DNA of 64,000 bases from NCBI GenBank assembly GCA_963773875.1, contig CAVZCV010000021.1, forward strand, positions 62,001 to 126,000, written 5' to 3'. Source of the stretch: CAVTYH01 sp963773875. GTDB lineage: Bacteria > Planctomycetota > Planctomycetia > Pirellulales > JADZDJ01. This document shows positions 7,787-18,487 of this stretch, piece by piece. The position numbers were made by a program, and so were the translations under genes. The notes beneath the pieces are model-generated. The model was not told where the DNA came from. It saw only the letters and a list, made by a program, of their open reading frames with translations, and made no database searches. Numbering within the stretch: the first letter of the stretch is position 1; every line of letters starts with the position of its first letter.

Positions 7787-10406
7787 ATGTCTCCAAAAAC
7801 CTCTTTCACGGGACATCGGCGCCGCCGCACCACCAGATGGACGGTCGCGCTGAGCGATCGGATTGCGCGTGTGCTGATTGCGGTCGGCGGCATCGGAACC
7901 ATCGTTGCAGTGTCTCTCGTCTGCGTATTCCTCGTGTGGGTTGTCGTCCCGCTGTTTTTACCTGCTCAGGTCGGTCCCGCTAATTCCTATTTATCCCGGT
8001 GGTCCAATACGGAATTACTCGCGTTAGGAACCGACGACTATCATCTCATAGGCTGGATGCTATCGAAGCGAGGCGCCGTCCAGCTATTCCGGCTCGACAA
8101 TGGCGAACCGCTGAAAGAGATTTCAGCCGAAGAAGCGCAGCTTTCGGGAATGTCCTGCGTGGCGATGGCTACCGATGGCAAATCGGCGATGTTCGGTTTC
8201 ACAGATGGTGGCATTCGATTGGGAAGAATCGAGTTTGACAGCGAGCTGCTCGAACTGGATCAGATTTCCGTCGCAGATCGTGATGTGCTGGCTGCTGCTG
8301 CGGTGAAAACCTCCGAAGATGGCTCATTTCTGACGCGAACCACCAATGGCGAATTCCGCCGGCAAAAGTTTTTGCTTAAGCTCGAGCCTCCTGTGGCCGT
8401 TTTCTCGGATGTCGGAGTTGCGCGGCTCGATTTTGTGGTACATGGGAACGAAACTCGCTTTTGCGCTCGCGACCGATGGAAAACTGCGATTCAACGTATT
8501 GAGTGTCACGCACAATGTGCTCACCGATGAAGATCAACCAGAGTTAACAGGCGGAAACCTGCCGCTGCCTAAAACAAATCAGGATTTACCCGACTACGTA
8601 TTGGTGTCCGACCTTGGCGATGCAGCTTATGCTGCATGGCACGATGGGCGACTATTGCGGTACGAAACAAGAATTGCCGATAGGGCCACGTTGGTTGAAG
8701 AAGTCGATTTGGTTCCTGAGCAAGGCCATTCACTAACAGCGCTTCAATTCTTGCTCGGCCGTACCACTTTGGTCGCGGGCGATACGCTCGGCCGGGTTCG
8801 AAGTTGGTTTATTCGCGAGGGAGCCACGTACGGACAACTGGTTGAACGAAACGCGCAATCCGACGGGCGCGAACTGGTCGCTACTCACGAATTTCCTGCA
8901 ACGGGGCACTCCGTAACCTCGATTGCTGCTTCTCCGCGCAACCGACTGGTCGCCGTCGGCTTTGAGAACTCATTAGTTCGGTTGCTGTACCTCGCGGCGA
9001 CGCGCTCTCTCGGTGAAATTGAATGTAAGGCGGGAGGGCCTGTGAGTCGTGTTGCCCTGTCGCCCAAGGGTGATTCGCTTCTTGCCGCCACCGCGGCGGG
9101 ACTGACCACGTGCACTTTCGACGCTCGGCATCCCGAGGCTAGTCTTTCCACGCTGTTTTTGCCGGTGTGGTACGAGGGTCGGCAGGGCCCGGAGAATACT
9201 TGGCAAACCACAGGAAGCAGCGATGCCTCGGAGGCGAAGCTCGGCTTGATGCCTTTGGTGTTCGGCACCATGAAGGCCACGATCTACACAATGCTGTTCG
9301 GAGCGCCACTGGCGCTATTGGCTGCGATTTATTCCAGCGAATTCGTGCGGCCGCGCTTGAAAGCGCGAATTAAGCCGACAATCGAAATGATGGCCAGCTT
9401 GCCCAGTGTTGTACTGGGTTTTCTCGCTGGCCTCGTCATTGCACCGCTGGTTGAGAGCATCGTGCCAGCCGTTCTAACTTGCATCGTGACGGTGCCAACC
9501 TCGTTTCTATTTGGTGGCTACTTGTGGCAATTATTGCCCAGCGATGCAGCCGTCCGACTTTCACGGTATCGGCTGATTTTTATTCTCGCGATGATGCCGC
9601 TTGGAATTCTATTTGGCGTCGAGCTTAGCCCATTCGTCGAGAGATGGTTGTTTGCAGGCAACATTAAGGAATGGCTCGACGGTCAACGAGGCACTGGTAT
9701 TGGCGGCTGGGTCTTGCTCCTGCTTCCACTGTGCTCAATTGCGACGGCATTTCTGTTTGCCAAAAAGGTGAACCCTTGGTTGCGTTCGCGGTCCCACGAT
9801 TGGAGTCGATCGAAAGCCGGTCTTATCGAATTCGGAAAATTCCTGGCTGCAATTGCCGTCACCCTGGTACTCGCGCTTGCAATCGGTTGGATGCTTGATG
9901 AATTGAAGCTCGACCCACGTGGCAGTTTCGTTGGCACTTACGTACAGCGCAACGCGCTGGTCGTTGGATTCGCCATGGGGTTTGCGATAATTCCGTTGAT
10001 TTACACGATCGCTGACGATGCCTTGTCAACTGTACCTGATCATTTACGCTCCGCATCGCTCGGCGCAGGCGCCACACCGTGGCAAACTGCAGTTCGAATT
10101 GTAGTTCCAACCGCGGCCAGCGGGCTGTTTTCTGCACTGATGATCGGGCTCGGCCGTGCCGTTGGCGAGACGATGATCGTCCTGATGGCTGCCGGTAACA
10201 CGCCAATTATGGATTGGAACATCTTCTCGGGGTTCGAAACGCTGTCGATGGCCCTCGCTACGGAATTGCCGGAAGCGGCGAAGAACAGCACACACTATCG
10301 CGTGCTGTTTCTGGCAGCGCTTTCGCTCTTTGCAATTACGTTCATTGTGAACACGTTTGCCGAAATTGTGCGCCAAAGGTTTCGTCGGAGGGCGTATGAA
10401 CTCTGA
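7787..10406 (+). CDS. pstC: Phosphate ABC transporter permease PstC, large form (one frame break)
   Basis: Roughly 870 residues after repair, compared with about 300 for E. coli PstC. One TM helix near residues 30-58 is followed by a very long extracytoplasmic region (nt about 7990-9200) containing repeated beta-blade-like segments such as 'TALQFLLGRTTLVAGDTLGR' and 'SIAASPRNRLVAVGFENSLV', suggesting a WD40-type propeller. The permease core follows (nt 9240-10400) with 'PVVLGFLAG'-like helices and the inner-membrane coupling loop 'LGAGATPWQTAVRIVVPTAA'. Coding sense moves from frame 2 to frame 3 near 8440 (one extra base). Long PstC forms are known in Pseudomonas and planctomycetes; this one is longer still. 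Confidence 0.85.
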
Positions 10407-12284
10407 CACAGCCGTCAAACAGCCAACAGCGGTCTTGGTGGGACACCCGGCGGCTTTAACTGCAGATGCCCATACATCGACACAGCCGCGAAGAAAAGCC
10501 CGGCGACATGGAGCTTCCGCACATACTACATTATCTGCTCACGGCGCTCCAATGGTGTGGCTCACCGGCGGCGCTGGTCACGGCAATTGTCATGATTGTT
10601 GGTCTGTTGGTTTTCGTCGTTTACCAGGGCGTACAAACATTTTGGCCGCTGCCTGTTACCGAACTGAAAGTTGAGACGCCAACCGGTTCAATCATGCCGA
10701 TGCTCGGTGAAATCGCCAGTCGTGAGTCCTACAAACCGGAGCCTGGGACAATCGATCGATTGGATGCCCAGTCGCCGCAACTAGCGGCGAAGGCCCGGGC
10801 TGCCTTGGAGCGCGGGGCCGAATCTCTCCAACGGTATTTGATATGGACCGGCCGAACCAGTGCCATCGACTTCGCGGGAAGCAGGGCCGTGTGGGTCAAC
10901 GGCTATGCGATTGTGTCGGAAAACCGGCCTGAATGGGCCGTGACATTTGAGCGACTCGATGGCGGCCGGTCCTATGGCGTGCCCCTGGATTTTATTGTCG
11001 ATGGCCAGTCAGTTGTTTCGGGGAGTGCGCAGGTCATTGCGAAATTCAAGGAGTTGCACGGCGAGGTAATGGCACGTTGGCAGCGGAGCGTCTCACTTGA
11101 TCGAAACGAGCGAGCGACCATTGATAGGCGTCAAAGGTCCGCGCGCCTCGCCGTCGTTTCTGCGCGAACTCGATCTGAACGAAGTTCAAGGGCGGCGGCT
11201 AGCGGACGCCGGCGCAATTGCAAAAGCCTCTGAAATACTGGCCGCCCGCCAAAAAGAGAAACAGTATATCGATGAACAGGCGGCTAGTGAAAAGGCGCAA
11301 ATCGACGCAGAAGTTAAGCAGCTAGAAGCCGAGAATGCTCGCTATGCTGTTCAAGTGCAATTAGCTAGCGGTGAGTTGCTAAATCTGCCGCTCGCAAATA
11401 TTGTGCGCGCTTATGCCTCAAATCGACTTTCTATATTGGGGAAACTTGGCGTGTACTTTTCTCGCTGGGGTGAGTTCTTGACCGCTGACCCGCGCGAGTC
11501 GAACACGGAAGGCGGTGTTTTTCCGGCCATTTGGGGCACGGTGGCGATGACATTGATCATGTCCGTCTTGGTCGTGCCATTCGGTGTGCTCGCAGCACTT
11601 TATTTGCGCGAGTACGCCAAAGCGGGAGCAATCGTCAGTGCGATCCGAATTTCAATCAACAATCTGGCCGGGGTGCCTAGCATCGTTTTCGGCGTGTTTG
11701 GGCTGGGACTTTTTTGCTACGTAATCGGGGCTTCAATCGACCAATTATTTTTCAAGGCCGCACTGGCAGAAGGCACGCCGACATTCGGCACCGGTGGCAT
11801 AATGTGGGCATCGTTTACATTAGCTTTGCTTACGCTGCCGGTGGTCATCGTCGCTACCGAGGAAGCATTGGCGGCTGTGCCAAACTCGATGCGTGAGGGT
11901 TCATACGCCTGTGGTGGCAGCAAATGGCAAACGATTCGCCGCATCGTTCTCCCGCGTGCGATGCCTGGAATAATGACGGGCATGATCTTGGCAATGGCGC
12001 GCGGCGCCGGCGAGGTTGCGCCACTTATCTTGGTCGGCGTAAAAGACATGGCGCCTGCGCTGCCGATCGACACCGTTTTTCCGTACGTGCATCCGGATCG
12101 CAGTTTCATGCACTTGGCCTACCAGATTTACACCGTCGGGTTTAAAAGCGCGAATGCAGAGGCTGCCAAGCCGATGGTTTTTACGACGACACTACTGTTA
12201 ATTGCGATCGTGGGCGCGCTCAATATTGCGGCGGTATATTTCCGGGCCCGTTTGCGACGACGATTTGTCTTCACGCAGTTCTGA
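10396..12284 (+). CDS. pstA: Phosphate ABC transporter permease PstA, large form (frame breaks)
   Basis: About 630 residues after repair. ATG 10396 overlaps the pstC stop and has GGAGGG just upstream, but sense then appears to move into the frame starting at ATG 10466 (break somewhere in 10430-10510, tentative). A TM helix 'ALVTAIVMIVGLLVFVVYQG' is followed by an extracytoplasmic segment and a coiled coil rich in Lys/Glu/Gln (nt about 11020-11350). A second break lies at about 11100-11165. The permease core (nt 11510-12280) has 'NNLAGVPSIVFGVFGLG' and the coupling loop 'CGGSKWQTIRRIVLPRAMPG'. It pairs with PstC as the membrane channel. Confidence 0.85.
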
Positions 12285-12358
12285 TGAAAGGGGCGCCGTC
12301 GGCTCGCTGGGCTGGCAAAATCGAGTCCAATCACCTTTACCCAAATTAGGATTGCAAC

Positions 12359-13312
12359 GTGCAAACTGTGAGCAGCACTCCATTGCCACTGGGTCCCAGT
12401 CCACTTTCTGGTCGCGAGTCGACCCACGAACCGCCGAGCATTCGTGAAGCGGCTTCCTTCACGCATTCGCCGAAGCGACCTGCAACGGCTGGCCGTTTGG
12501 TCGCAATTATGGAAGGCAAGACCGTCCCGACAGAAACCCATGCGGCCGTTGCCAAAGAGGAGCCGGTTTTAGAAGTCGGCAACTTCAACTTATGGTATGG
12601 GGCAAAACAGGCATTGCATGCCATTAGCATGGCAATCCCACGGAACAAAGTAACCGCATTAATTGGTCCCTCCGGCTGTGGAAAGTCGACGCTGCTTAGA
12701 TCGGTCAATCGACTGAACGATCTGTTGACGACGGTGCGGATTCAAGGCGACATGCGCCTCAATGGCGATTCCATTTATCACACTGCCGTCGATGTGATTG
12801 AACTGCGCAAACGAATGGGAATGGTCTTTCAGAAGCCGAACCCGTTTCCGATGAGTATCTACGAAAACGTCGTTTACTCGCTCCGAATCGACGGCGAGCG
12901 AGATCGGCATGTGCTAGACGAAGTTTGCGAACGCAGTTTGCAAGGGGCCGCACTCTGGGACGAAGTTAACGACAGGCTACACGAGAGTGCCTTGGGTCTT
13001 TCCGGCGGTCAGCAACAAAGGCTCTGCATTGCCCGGGCAATTGCCGCCGAGCCGGAAGTGCTATTATTAGATGAACCGTGTTCCGCTCTCGATCCAATAG
13101 CCAGCGGCAAAATTGAAGATCTAATTCAAGAGCTTCGCGGGTCGTATTCGGTACTGATGGTTACCCATAACATGCAGCAGGCCTCGCGAACCAGCGATTT
13201 CACGGCATTCATGTATCTTGGTCGCTTAATAGAATACGGACCGACGCGTGATATTTTCACAAAACCGCTGCTTCGGGAAACTGAAGATTACGTGACCGGT
13301 AGATTCGGGTAG
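12359..13312 (+). CDS. pstB: Phosphate ABC transporter ATP-binding protein PstB
   Basis: ATPase that powers PstSCA. Walker A 'GPSGCGKST', Q-loop 'GMVFQKPNPFPMSI', signature 'LSGGQQQRLCIARA', Walker B 'VLLLDEP' and switch His in 'MVTHNMQQA' are all present. GTG 12359 has AGG eight bases upstream and gives a roughly 60-residue Pro/Ser-rich N-terminal extension; ATG 12509 would give the usual 268-residue length but lacks a visible ribosome binding site. The intervening sequence is open and the extension's role is unknown. Confidence 0.95.
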   Translation: MQTVSSTPLPLGPSPLSGRESTHEPPSIREAASFTHSPKRPATAGRLVAIMEGKTVPTETHAAVAKEEPVLEVGNFNLWYGAKQALHAISMAIPRNKVTALIGPSGCGKSTLLRSVNRLNDLLTTVRIQGDMRLNGDSIYHTAVDVIELRKRMGMVFQKPNPFPMSIYENVVYSLRIDGERDRHVLDEVCERSLQGAALWDEVNDRLHESALGLSGGQQQRLCIARAIAAEPEVLLLDEPCSALDPIASGKIEDLIQELRGSYSVLMVTHNMQQASRTSDFTAFMYLGRLIEYGPTRDIFTKPLLRETEDYVTGRFG

Positions 13313-13336
13313 AACTCGACTTGGCAAGCCAACAAA

Positions 13337-13999
13337 ATGACGAAACATATCCAACGTCAAATCGAAGTGCTCAAGCAGAAAATCCTTTACGTCGGCACGC
13401 TCGTCGAAGAAGCGATTGCCAAAGCCATTGCAGCGCTCATTAATCGCGATGCCCAATTGGCGCAAAAAGTGATCGACGCAGATAACGACATCGATCGGAT
13501 GGAAGTCGATGTCGAGGAAGAGTGTCTCAAAATCTTCGCACTCTACCAGCCCGTGGCCGCTGACTTACGATTCGTGGTCGCGGTCTTAAAAATCAATAAC
13601 GACCTGGAGCGCATGGGTGATCTGGCCCAAAACATTGCCAAACGCGTGGTCTATTTGGCCAAAGCGGATCCGATGGATTTGAACATCGACTTCCGCAGTA
13701 TGGCCGCTAAGGCTCAAACCATGGTCAAGCAAAGCCTCGATGCGCTGGTGAATGCCGATACAACTCTTGCCCGGCAAGTTCGCACAGAAGACGACGAAGT
13801 CGATCACGCTCGGCAGCGCATTCGGGAACAAATTATGACCGCGATTCGAAAGCATCCCGAACGCGTGGAATACTTACTCAAGTTTAATTCCGTGTCCAAG
13901 CATTTGGAGCGCCTGGCCGATATGGCCACAAACGTGGCTGAAGATGTCATCTACATGGTGGAGGGAGAAATCGTTCGTCATCAACATCTTGAGGAATAA
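13337..13999 (+). CDS. phoU: Phosphate transport regulator PhoU
   Basis: A 220-residue all-helical protein with the duplicated PhoU three-helix bundle. Each half carries the metal-binding E/DxxxD-type helix motif: 'VIDADNDIDRMEVDVEEECL' in the first and 'VRTEDDEVDHARQRIREQIM' in the second. 'DLRFVVAVLKINNDLERMGD' and 'FNSVSKHLERLADMATNVAE' are the family's conserved helices. PhoU links Pst activity to the PhoR/PhoB two-component system. Last gene of the operon; no PhoR/PhoB genes lie in the window. Confidence 0.95.
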   Translation: MTKHIQRQIEVLKQKILYVGTLVEEAIAKAIAALINRDAQLAQKVIDADNDIDRMEVDVEEECLKIFALYQPVAADLRFVVAVLKINNDLERMGDLAQNIAKRVVYLAKADPMDLNIDFRSMAAKAQTMVKQSLDALVNADTTLARQVRTEDDEVDHARQRIREQIMTAIRKHPERVEYLLKFNSVSKHLERLADMATNVAEDVIYMVEGEIVRHQHLEE

Positions 14000-14023
14000 C
14001 TTCCGTGTGCGCCTTCGATCTCG

Positions 14024-14938
14024 CTAATGATTGTTGTATTGGCTCGTGCCATAAAAGCTGGCGACTTTCAGGTTCGTTCCCCGCTTGACTAAGTCGGCAA
14101 TGGAATCGACTTCTTCGTTCGAAAGCGGAGCGGCGAACGACTCCGCTGGCTGCGCGCGATCGTGTAAATTTGCACTAGTTTGATCTTTCCTCCACCATTC
14201 GCAATCTCGTTCAATCGTTCGCAAAATGAGTGCAATTCGTCGGCTGGAGGCGATTGTCCGCTTACGCGCATGAATAGCGCCTGAATGACAATCGGTCGCA
14301 CTCGGGCCGCGTCGGTGATGTTCTCCAGAATCTGCTGAAACGGAATCGTGGTGCGGTCCACAAGCTGATAGTATTCTTCCGTCCCCGCTTCGAGCTTCGC
14401 CCAAATCTCGCCATTGTTGGCGTCAAGAATCGCCAGCCCGCGCTGCACGTGCTCGCGATGAAACATGCTGGCGTTAGTGATCAGCACCATCTTTACGTCA
14501 TCCAGCCAGTGTCGCCGTTTCGTTTCGGCGCACGCGGCGATGATCTCATCGAAATTCCGGTAGGTCGTCGGTTCGCCATCACCGGAAAACGCGATGTCAT
14601 TCAATCGTCGGAGTTCTTGCGGCGTATTTCGGAACTTCTCGGCATGAAATAAATCGCCGGAGAGTATCATCCGCAAGCCAATTTCCAATTCGTCGAGAAG
14701 CTGCGCGGTCTCGACAAACGTCGTCTCGCTGCTCGTGGTCCTGTTGACCTGGCAATAGATGCAGTCGAAATTGCAAACCTTGTCGGGATTCAGATTAACT
14801 CCCAACGATATGCCCCGCGAGCAGCCGGCTGAGGACCGGATACACAAAACGAAAGTTCTCAAAGACTCGCTCGTGATGGGTAAACAACGCTCGCGCGGTG
14901 GAAAGAAAATCCGGCGGATTTCCATCGGCGGCAGGCAT
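14024..14938 (-). CDS. Radical SAM protein (two frame breaks)
   Basis: About 300 residues. The radical SAM 4Fe-4S motif CxxxCxxC reads 'CNFDCIYC', preceded by 'GVNLNPDKV'; 'FSGDGEPTTYRNFDEI' is the SAM-binding glycine region. The proper N-terminus, 'MPAADGNPPDFLSTARALF', starts at ATG 14938 in another frame and joins the core near 14830 (one extra base). The proper C-terminus 'SNEEVDSIADLVKRGTNLKV' joins near 14150 (one base missing). With both joins the protein reads as a typical planctomycete radical SAM protein whose substrate is unknown. Confidence 0.8.
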
Positions 14939-14963
14939 CGAAGTTTGTTCACATCGTGAATAG

Positions 14964-15260
14964 TCAAATCCGCCTGAGCACGGTGAATTCGTCCATCGTT
15001 ACGGTTGTCAGCTCGCCATCGTCGCGGCGAAGCAAAATGACGTCGCTATAAACCTTGTCGTCCAATTGCCGCCGGAAGTGCAGCCCATGCCGTCGGCGTT
15101 CACAGCTGACCACGGTGCCAATTGTCTTGGCCGTCCAGCGTTTCAGCCCAACTTTTACTTCATGCGTCGCTTCGATCCGTTCGGCAGGTCGCAATTCAGA
15201 AAATAGCTGCCGAGAGGATGCTTCTGCGGCCGTCATCGGATACGCGGGAACGGTTTCCAT
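14964..15260 (-). CDS. Conserved hypothetical protein
   Basis: A 98-residue soluble protein starting 'METVPAYPMTAAEASSRQLF'. It is Arg/Glu-rich with alternating beta-like segments ('GTVVSCERRRHGLHFRRQL') and no signal peptide or TM helix. It sits six bases downstream of ilvC on the same strand and could be co-transcribed with ilvNC. I do not recognise a defined domain; codon use and length look genuine. Confidence 0.6.
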   Translation of the reverse strand: METVPAYPMTAAEASSRQLFSELRPAERIEATHEVKVGLKRWTAKTIGTVVSCERRRHGLHFRRQLDDKVYSDVILLRRDDGELTTVTMDEFTVLRRI

Positions 15261-15266
15261 GGCGAT

Positions 15267-16271
15267 TTAAACTTCCTTCGCATTGATCCACGGCATCAAT
15301 TTGCGCAATTTGCGGCCCACGTCTTCAATCGGATGATTCCGCTCCGCACGCCGCGTAGCTTTAAATGCCGGAGCGTTGGCTTTGTTTTCCAAAATCCACT
15401 CGCGAGCAAACTGTCCGGAGCGAATCTCGTGCAGAATCTTTTTCATCTCGGCCTTGGTTTCTTCCGTAACAATTCGCGGGCCGCGGGTATAGTCACCGTA
15501 CTCGGCAGTGTTCGAAACGCTGTAGCGCATGTAGTTCAATCCGCCCTGATAGAACAGATCAACAATCAACTTCAACTCGTGCATGCACTCGAAATACGCC
15601 ATCTCCGGCTGATAGCCCGCTTCAACCAGTGTCTCAAATCCGGCTTTCACCAAGGCGCTCACGCCACCGCAAAGCACGGTCTGCTCGCCGAATAAATCCG
15701 TTTCAGTTTCCTCAGCAAATGTCGTTTCAATTACGCCCGCCCGCGTGCCGCCGATGCCTTTCGCGTACGCCAGGCCGATTTTCTTCGAAGTTTCGCTCGC
15801 ACCTGGATTCAGCGCAATCAAACACGGTACACCGCCGCCTTTCTCGAACTCGCTCCGCACTAAATGACCGGGGCCCTTTGGCGCGACCAGCACCGTATCG
15901 ACGCCCGGCGGCGCTTCTACCTGTCCGAAGTGCACATTGAAACCGTGCGAGCACATCAGCACATCGCCTTCCTGCAAATGGGGGCGAATGAACTGCCGAT
16001 ACACATCCCCCTGCACTTCGTCGGGCAGCAAAATGTTGATGATGTCTGCTTGCTTTGCCGCTTCTTCCGCGGAGACCGGCTTAAATCCGTGGCTCTGCGC
16101 GAGTTCATAATTCTTGCTGCCTGGCCGCTGGCCGATGATGACCGTGCAGCCGCTGTCGCGCAAATTCTGGGCCTGCGCATGCCCTTGTGAACCATAACCC
16201 AAGATGGCAATCGTTTTGCCTTTGAGCACGGAAAGATCGGCATCGTTGTCGTAATAAATTTTTGCGGGCAT
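15267..16271 (-). CDS. ilvC: Ketol-acid reductoisomerase, class I
   Basis: 334 residues, the class I length. It converts acetolactate or acetohydroxybutyrate to the dihydroxy acid with NADPH and Mg2+ in valine/isoleucine synthesis. The nucleotide loop 'LGYGSQGHAQAQNLRDSG' is at residues 24-41. 'MCSHGFNVHFG' and 'KGPGHLVRSEFEKGGGVP' are the conserved family segments, and 'FAEETETDLFGEQTVLCGG' carries the metal-binding Asp/Glu. It follows ilvN on the same strand. Confidence 0.97.
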   Translation of the reverse strand: MPAKIYYDNDADLSVLKGKTIAILGYGSQGHAQAQNLRDSGCTVIIGQRPGSKNYELAQSHGFKPVSAEEAAKQADIINILLPDEVQGDVYRQFIRPHLQEGDVLMCSHGFNVHFGQVEAPPGVDTVLVAPKGPGHLVRSEFEKGGGVPCLIALNPGASETSKKIGLAYAKGIGGTRAGVIETTFAEETETDLFGEQTVLCGGVSALVKAGFETLVEAGYQPEMAYFECMHELKLIVDLFYQGGLNYMRYSVSNTAEYGDYTRGPRIVTEETKAEMKKILHEIRSGQFAREWILENKANAPAFKATRRAERNHPIEDVGRKLRKLMPWINAKEV

Positions 16272-16358
16272 TTGATCGTTAATTAATGTGATTTCGAATT
16301 ATTCGATTGGCTCAACAGAACTTGAGTCGTCCGACTGCGACCGCCGGACTACATAGCG

Positions 16359-16919
16359 TCACGCTAAAGAATCTCTCACCGCCTCCTCGTCAACATTCGT
16401 TGCACCTTCCGGGTGAGCGCCCGGCGCTTGCGGATCGGGCCGGCACACGCCGCGGACCATCGCGATTCGCCCAGTGCGGGCCAGTTCCAAAATTCCAAAC
16501 GGCCGCATCATGTCGATGAAGGCCACAATCTTTTTTTCTTGACCGGAAATCTCGACGATTACCTGATCCTTCGCCACGTCCACAATCCGGCCCCGGAAGA
16601 TTTCGCACAACTCACGAATTTCGCGACGCTTGCCGCCCCAGGCTCGCACGCGAATCAGCATTAAGTCGCGTTCAATAAAATCTTGCGAACTGATGTCGTC
16701 GACCGTGACCACGGTCACAATTTTTTCCAGTTGCCGACGCACTTGTTCCAGCACGCGATCATCGCCAACGACCACGAATGTCATCCGCGAGAGCTGCGGA
16801 TCTTCAGTCTCGCCTACCGCCAGACTGTCGATGTTATAGCCGCGCGAGGCCAGCATTCCGGAAATGTGCGCTAGCACGCCCGGCACGTTTTGCACGACAG
16901 CGGCAATCACATGACGCAT
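16359..16919 (-). CDS. ilvN: Acetolactate synthase small (regulatory) subunit
   Basis: About 186 residues with an N-terminal ACT domain ('VVQNVPGVLAHISGMLASRG', 'SLAVGETEDPQLSRMTFVV') and the C-terminal subunit-specific domain ('ERDLMLIRVRA', 'MRPFGILELARTGRIAMVRG'). It confers valine feedback on the catalytic subunit. ATG 16919 ('MRHVIAAVV') is preferred over 16949 because AGGA lies upstream and the ACT domain starts there. The catalytic ilvB gene is not in the window. Confidence 0.95.
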   Translation of the reverse strand: MRHVIAAVVQNVPGVLAHISGMLASRGYNIDSLAVGETEDPQLSRMTFVVVGDDRVLEQVRRQLEKIVTVVTVDDISSQDFIERDLMLIRVRAWGGKRREIRELCEIFRGRIVDVAKDQVIVEISGQEKKIVAFIDMMRPFGILELARTGRIAMVRGVCRPDPQAPGAHPEGATNVDEEAVRDSLA

Positions 16920-17077
16920 GGCAACGATTCCTGGAATGAAGGTAAACATAAAATCATAGCCCGCTCGAATGCTCGTCGCAAGGGACTCTGCCGCTTCAAC
17001 TTATCGCCGCAAACGGGCTCTTGCGGGTGACAAGTAAGACACCCAAATCGATTCGCGGTTCGACCTGTTTCCATGTG

Positions 17078-17830
17078 TCAGTTCGCTCCCTGTGGGCGGC
17101 GCACGGCGTGGCATGCTTCGCAACGCTCGTAGACTTTGTGAAAGATGGCTCGCAATTCCTTCGGATCTTCCGACTTTGATGCAGCGGCTTCTTTTGCCGC
17201 TTCAATCAAATCGTGCGATTGAGTTTTCCAGCGCTCGTCATTGCGATCTATCGCCAACACCGCGCCAAGTTCCGCCATTACCGAGGCATATGATTTTGCA
17301 TCCGCCACGTCACCCACAGAAGCCGCGGTCTTTGCATCAGAAAACGTTCCGTCGATGAGCGACATAAGAGGGTTGAATCCGGCGGGACTTTTTGCGATCG
17401 GCTGTGGCGTTGCAGATGCAGATCGTCGATCGATTCTATCCAAGGCACCCGCGCAATCGTCAATTGCTCCTCGAGCGCGAGAAGCATCGTCGGCCTTAGC
17501 AGCCGCCGTCAGAGTATCGACGGCTCGGTTCAGCGCGTCGGTCGCATCGTTTCCGACTTCCTTCGGCGGTTGACTTTTCGGGAAGTATCGGGCAATCGAT
17601 GCAGCCAAAACTGGCAGTTGGCCGGAAGTTCTCGTGAGAGATTTAAAGTTGCTCGCAGCAATCCATTTCTTGCAATAATCCAAATTGGTTCGAAATGCCA
17701 TGATCAGCGCCGCTCGCATCGTGGCGGGCGAATCAGTTTTCTCGTCATCCGCAGCCCGAGCATTTGCCGTCGCGGGCAAAACGCAGATCGCAATCAAAAA
17801 CAGTCGCCGGATAAATTGTGTGCGTGTCAT
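17078..17830 (-). CDS. Secreted monohaem cytochrome-like protein
   Basis: A 250-residue protein with an N-terminal signal peptide ('FIRRLFLIAICVLPATANA|RA') and a helical body. A single haem-binding motif CxxCH, 'CEACH', sits seven to twelve residues from the C-terminus. C-terminal CxxCH on a four-helix bundle is the layout of class II cytochromes (cytochrome c' type), but two domain-like halves make it longer than the usual 130 residues. It probably works in the periplasm; the electron partner is unknown. Confidence 0.75.
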   Translation of the reverse strand: MTRTQFIRRLFLIAICVLPATANARAADDEKTDSPATMRAALIMAFRTNLDYCKKWIAASNFKSLTRTSGQLPVLAASIARYFPKSQPPKEVGNDATDALNRAVDTLTAAAKADDASRARGAIDDCAGALDRIDRRSASATPQPIAKSPAGFNPLMSLIDGTFSDAKTAASVGDVADAKSYASVMAELGAVLAIDRNDERWKTQSHDLIEAAKEAAASKSEDPKELRAIFHKVYERCEACHAVRRPQGAN

Positions 17831-17983
17831 GTTTTCAATCCTTGTGAATGCGAACCTTGAGCGTTATGGTGCGGTCCTCTGTCCGTTGTTTGTTGCCACC
17901 GACAACTGACCACAGACAACTGACATCGCCTCCAATTTTACGGCCCCCGATTGCCATCCAACAACTCTTTCGCGAGGACTCGC

Positions 17984-18448
17984 ATGGATCGCCAACTGAT
18001 TGAACGCTATTCGGCCGAAGCCGCGGAATTGGGCAAATCGATCGCCGGCCTCGCGCCGGAAGATTTGCTTGCGTTTCCAGTACCTGGCACGTGGAGCATT
18101 CAACAGATTGTGCTGCACATTGTTGATAGCGACCTTGTGCTTTCGGACCGCATAAAACGGGTCATTGCCGAAGACAAGCCGCTCTTGATCGGCTTTGATG
18201 AAACCAAATTCGCCGCTCGATTGCACTACGACGTACAAGATCCCGCCGTGGCTTGCGATTTGCTTGTTAAAAACCGCCAATTGATGACGAGTATCTTGCG
18301 CAAGCTTCCCGACGACGCCTTTGAACGCGTGGGCATTCACACCGAACGCGGCAAAGTAACGCTCGCTGATCTTCTACTTAATGCGGTTAATCATCTGCAG
18401 CACCATTTAAAGTTCGTCCGTGAGAAGCGAGCGTTGTTGGGCAAATAG
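17984..18448 (+). CDS. DinB/YfiT-like four-helix bundle protein
   Basis: About 154 residues from ATG 17984, which has GAGGA six bases upstream; an in-frame upstream start at 17951 is less likely. The pattern 'GTWSIQQIVLHIVDSDLV' followed by 'NAVNHLQHHLKFV' gives the metal-binding His residues of the DinB superfamily (His in helix 2 and an HxxHH-type helix at the C-terminus). Members are thiol-dependent transferases or hydrolases. The substrate cannot be read from sequence. Confidence 0.85.
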   Translation: MDRQLIERYSAEAAELGKSIAGLAPEDLLAFPVPGTWSIQQIVLHIVDSDLVLSDRIKRVIAEDKPLLIGFDETKFAARLHYDVQDPAVACDLLVKNRQLMTSILRKLPDDAFERVGIHTERGKVTLADLLLNAVNHLQHHLKFVREKRALLGK

Positions 18449-18487
18449 GCAGAAATAGCCGTGAAGACCTGGCTTCTCGGTGCATGC

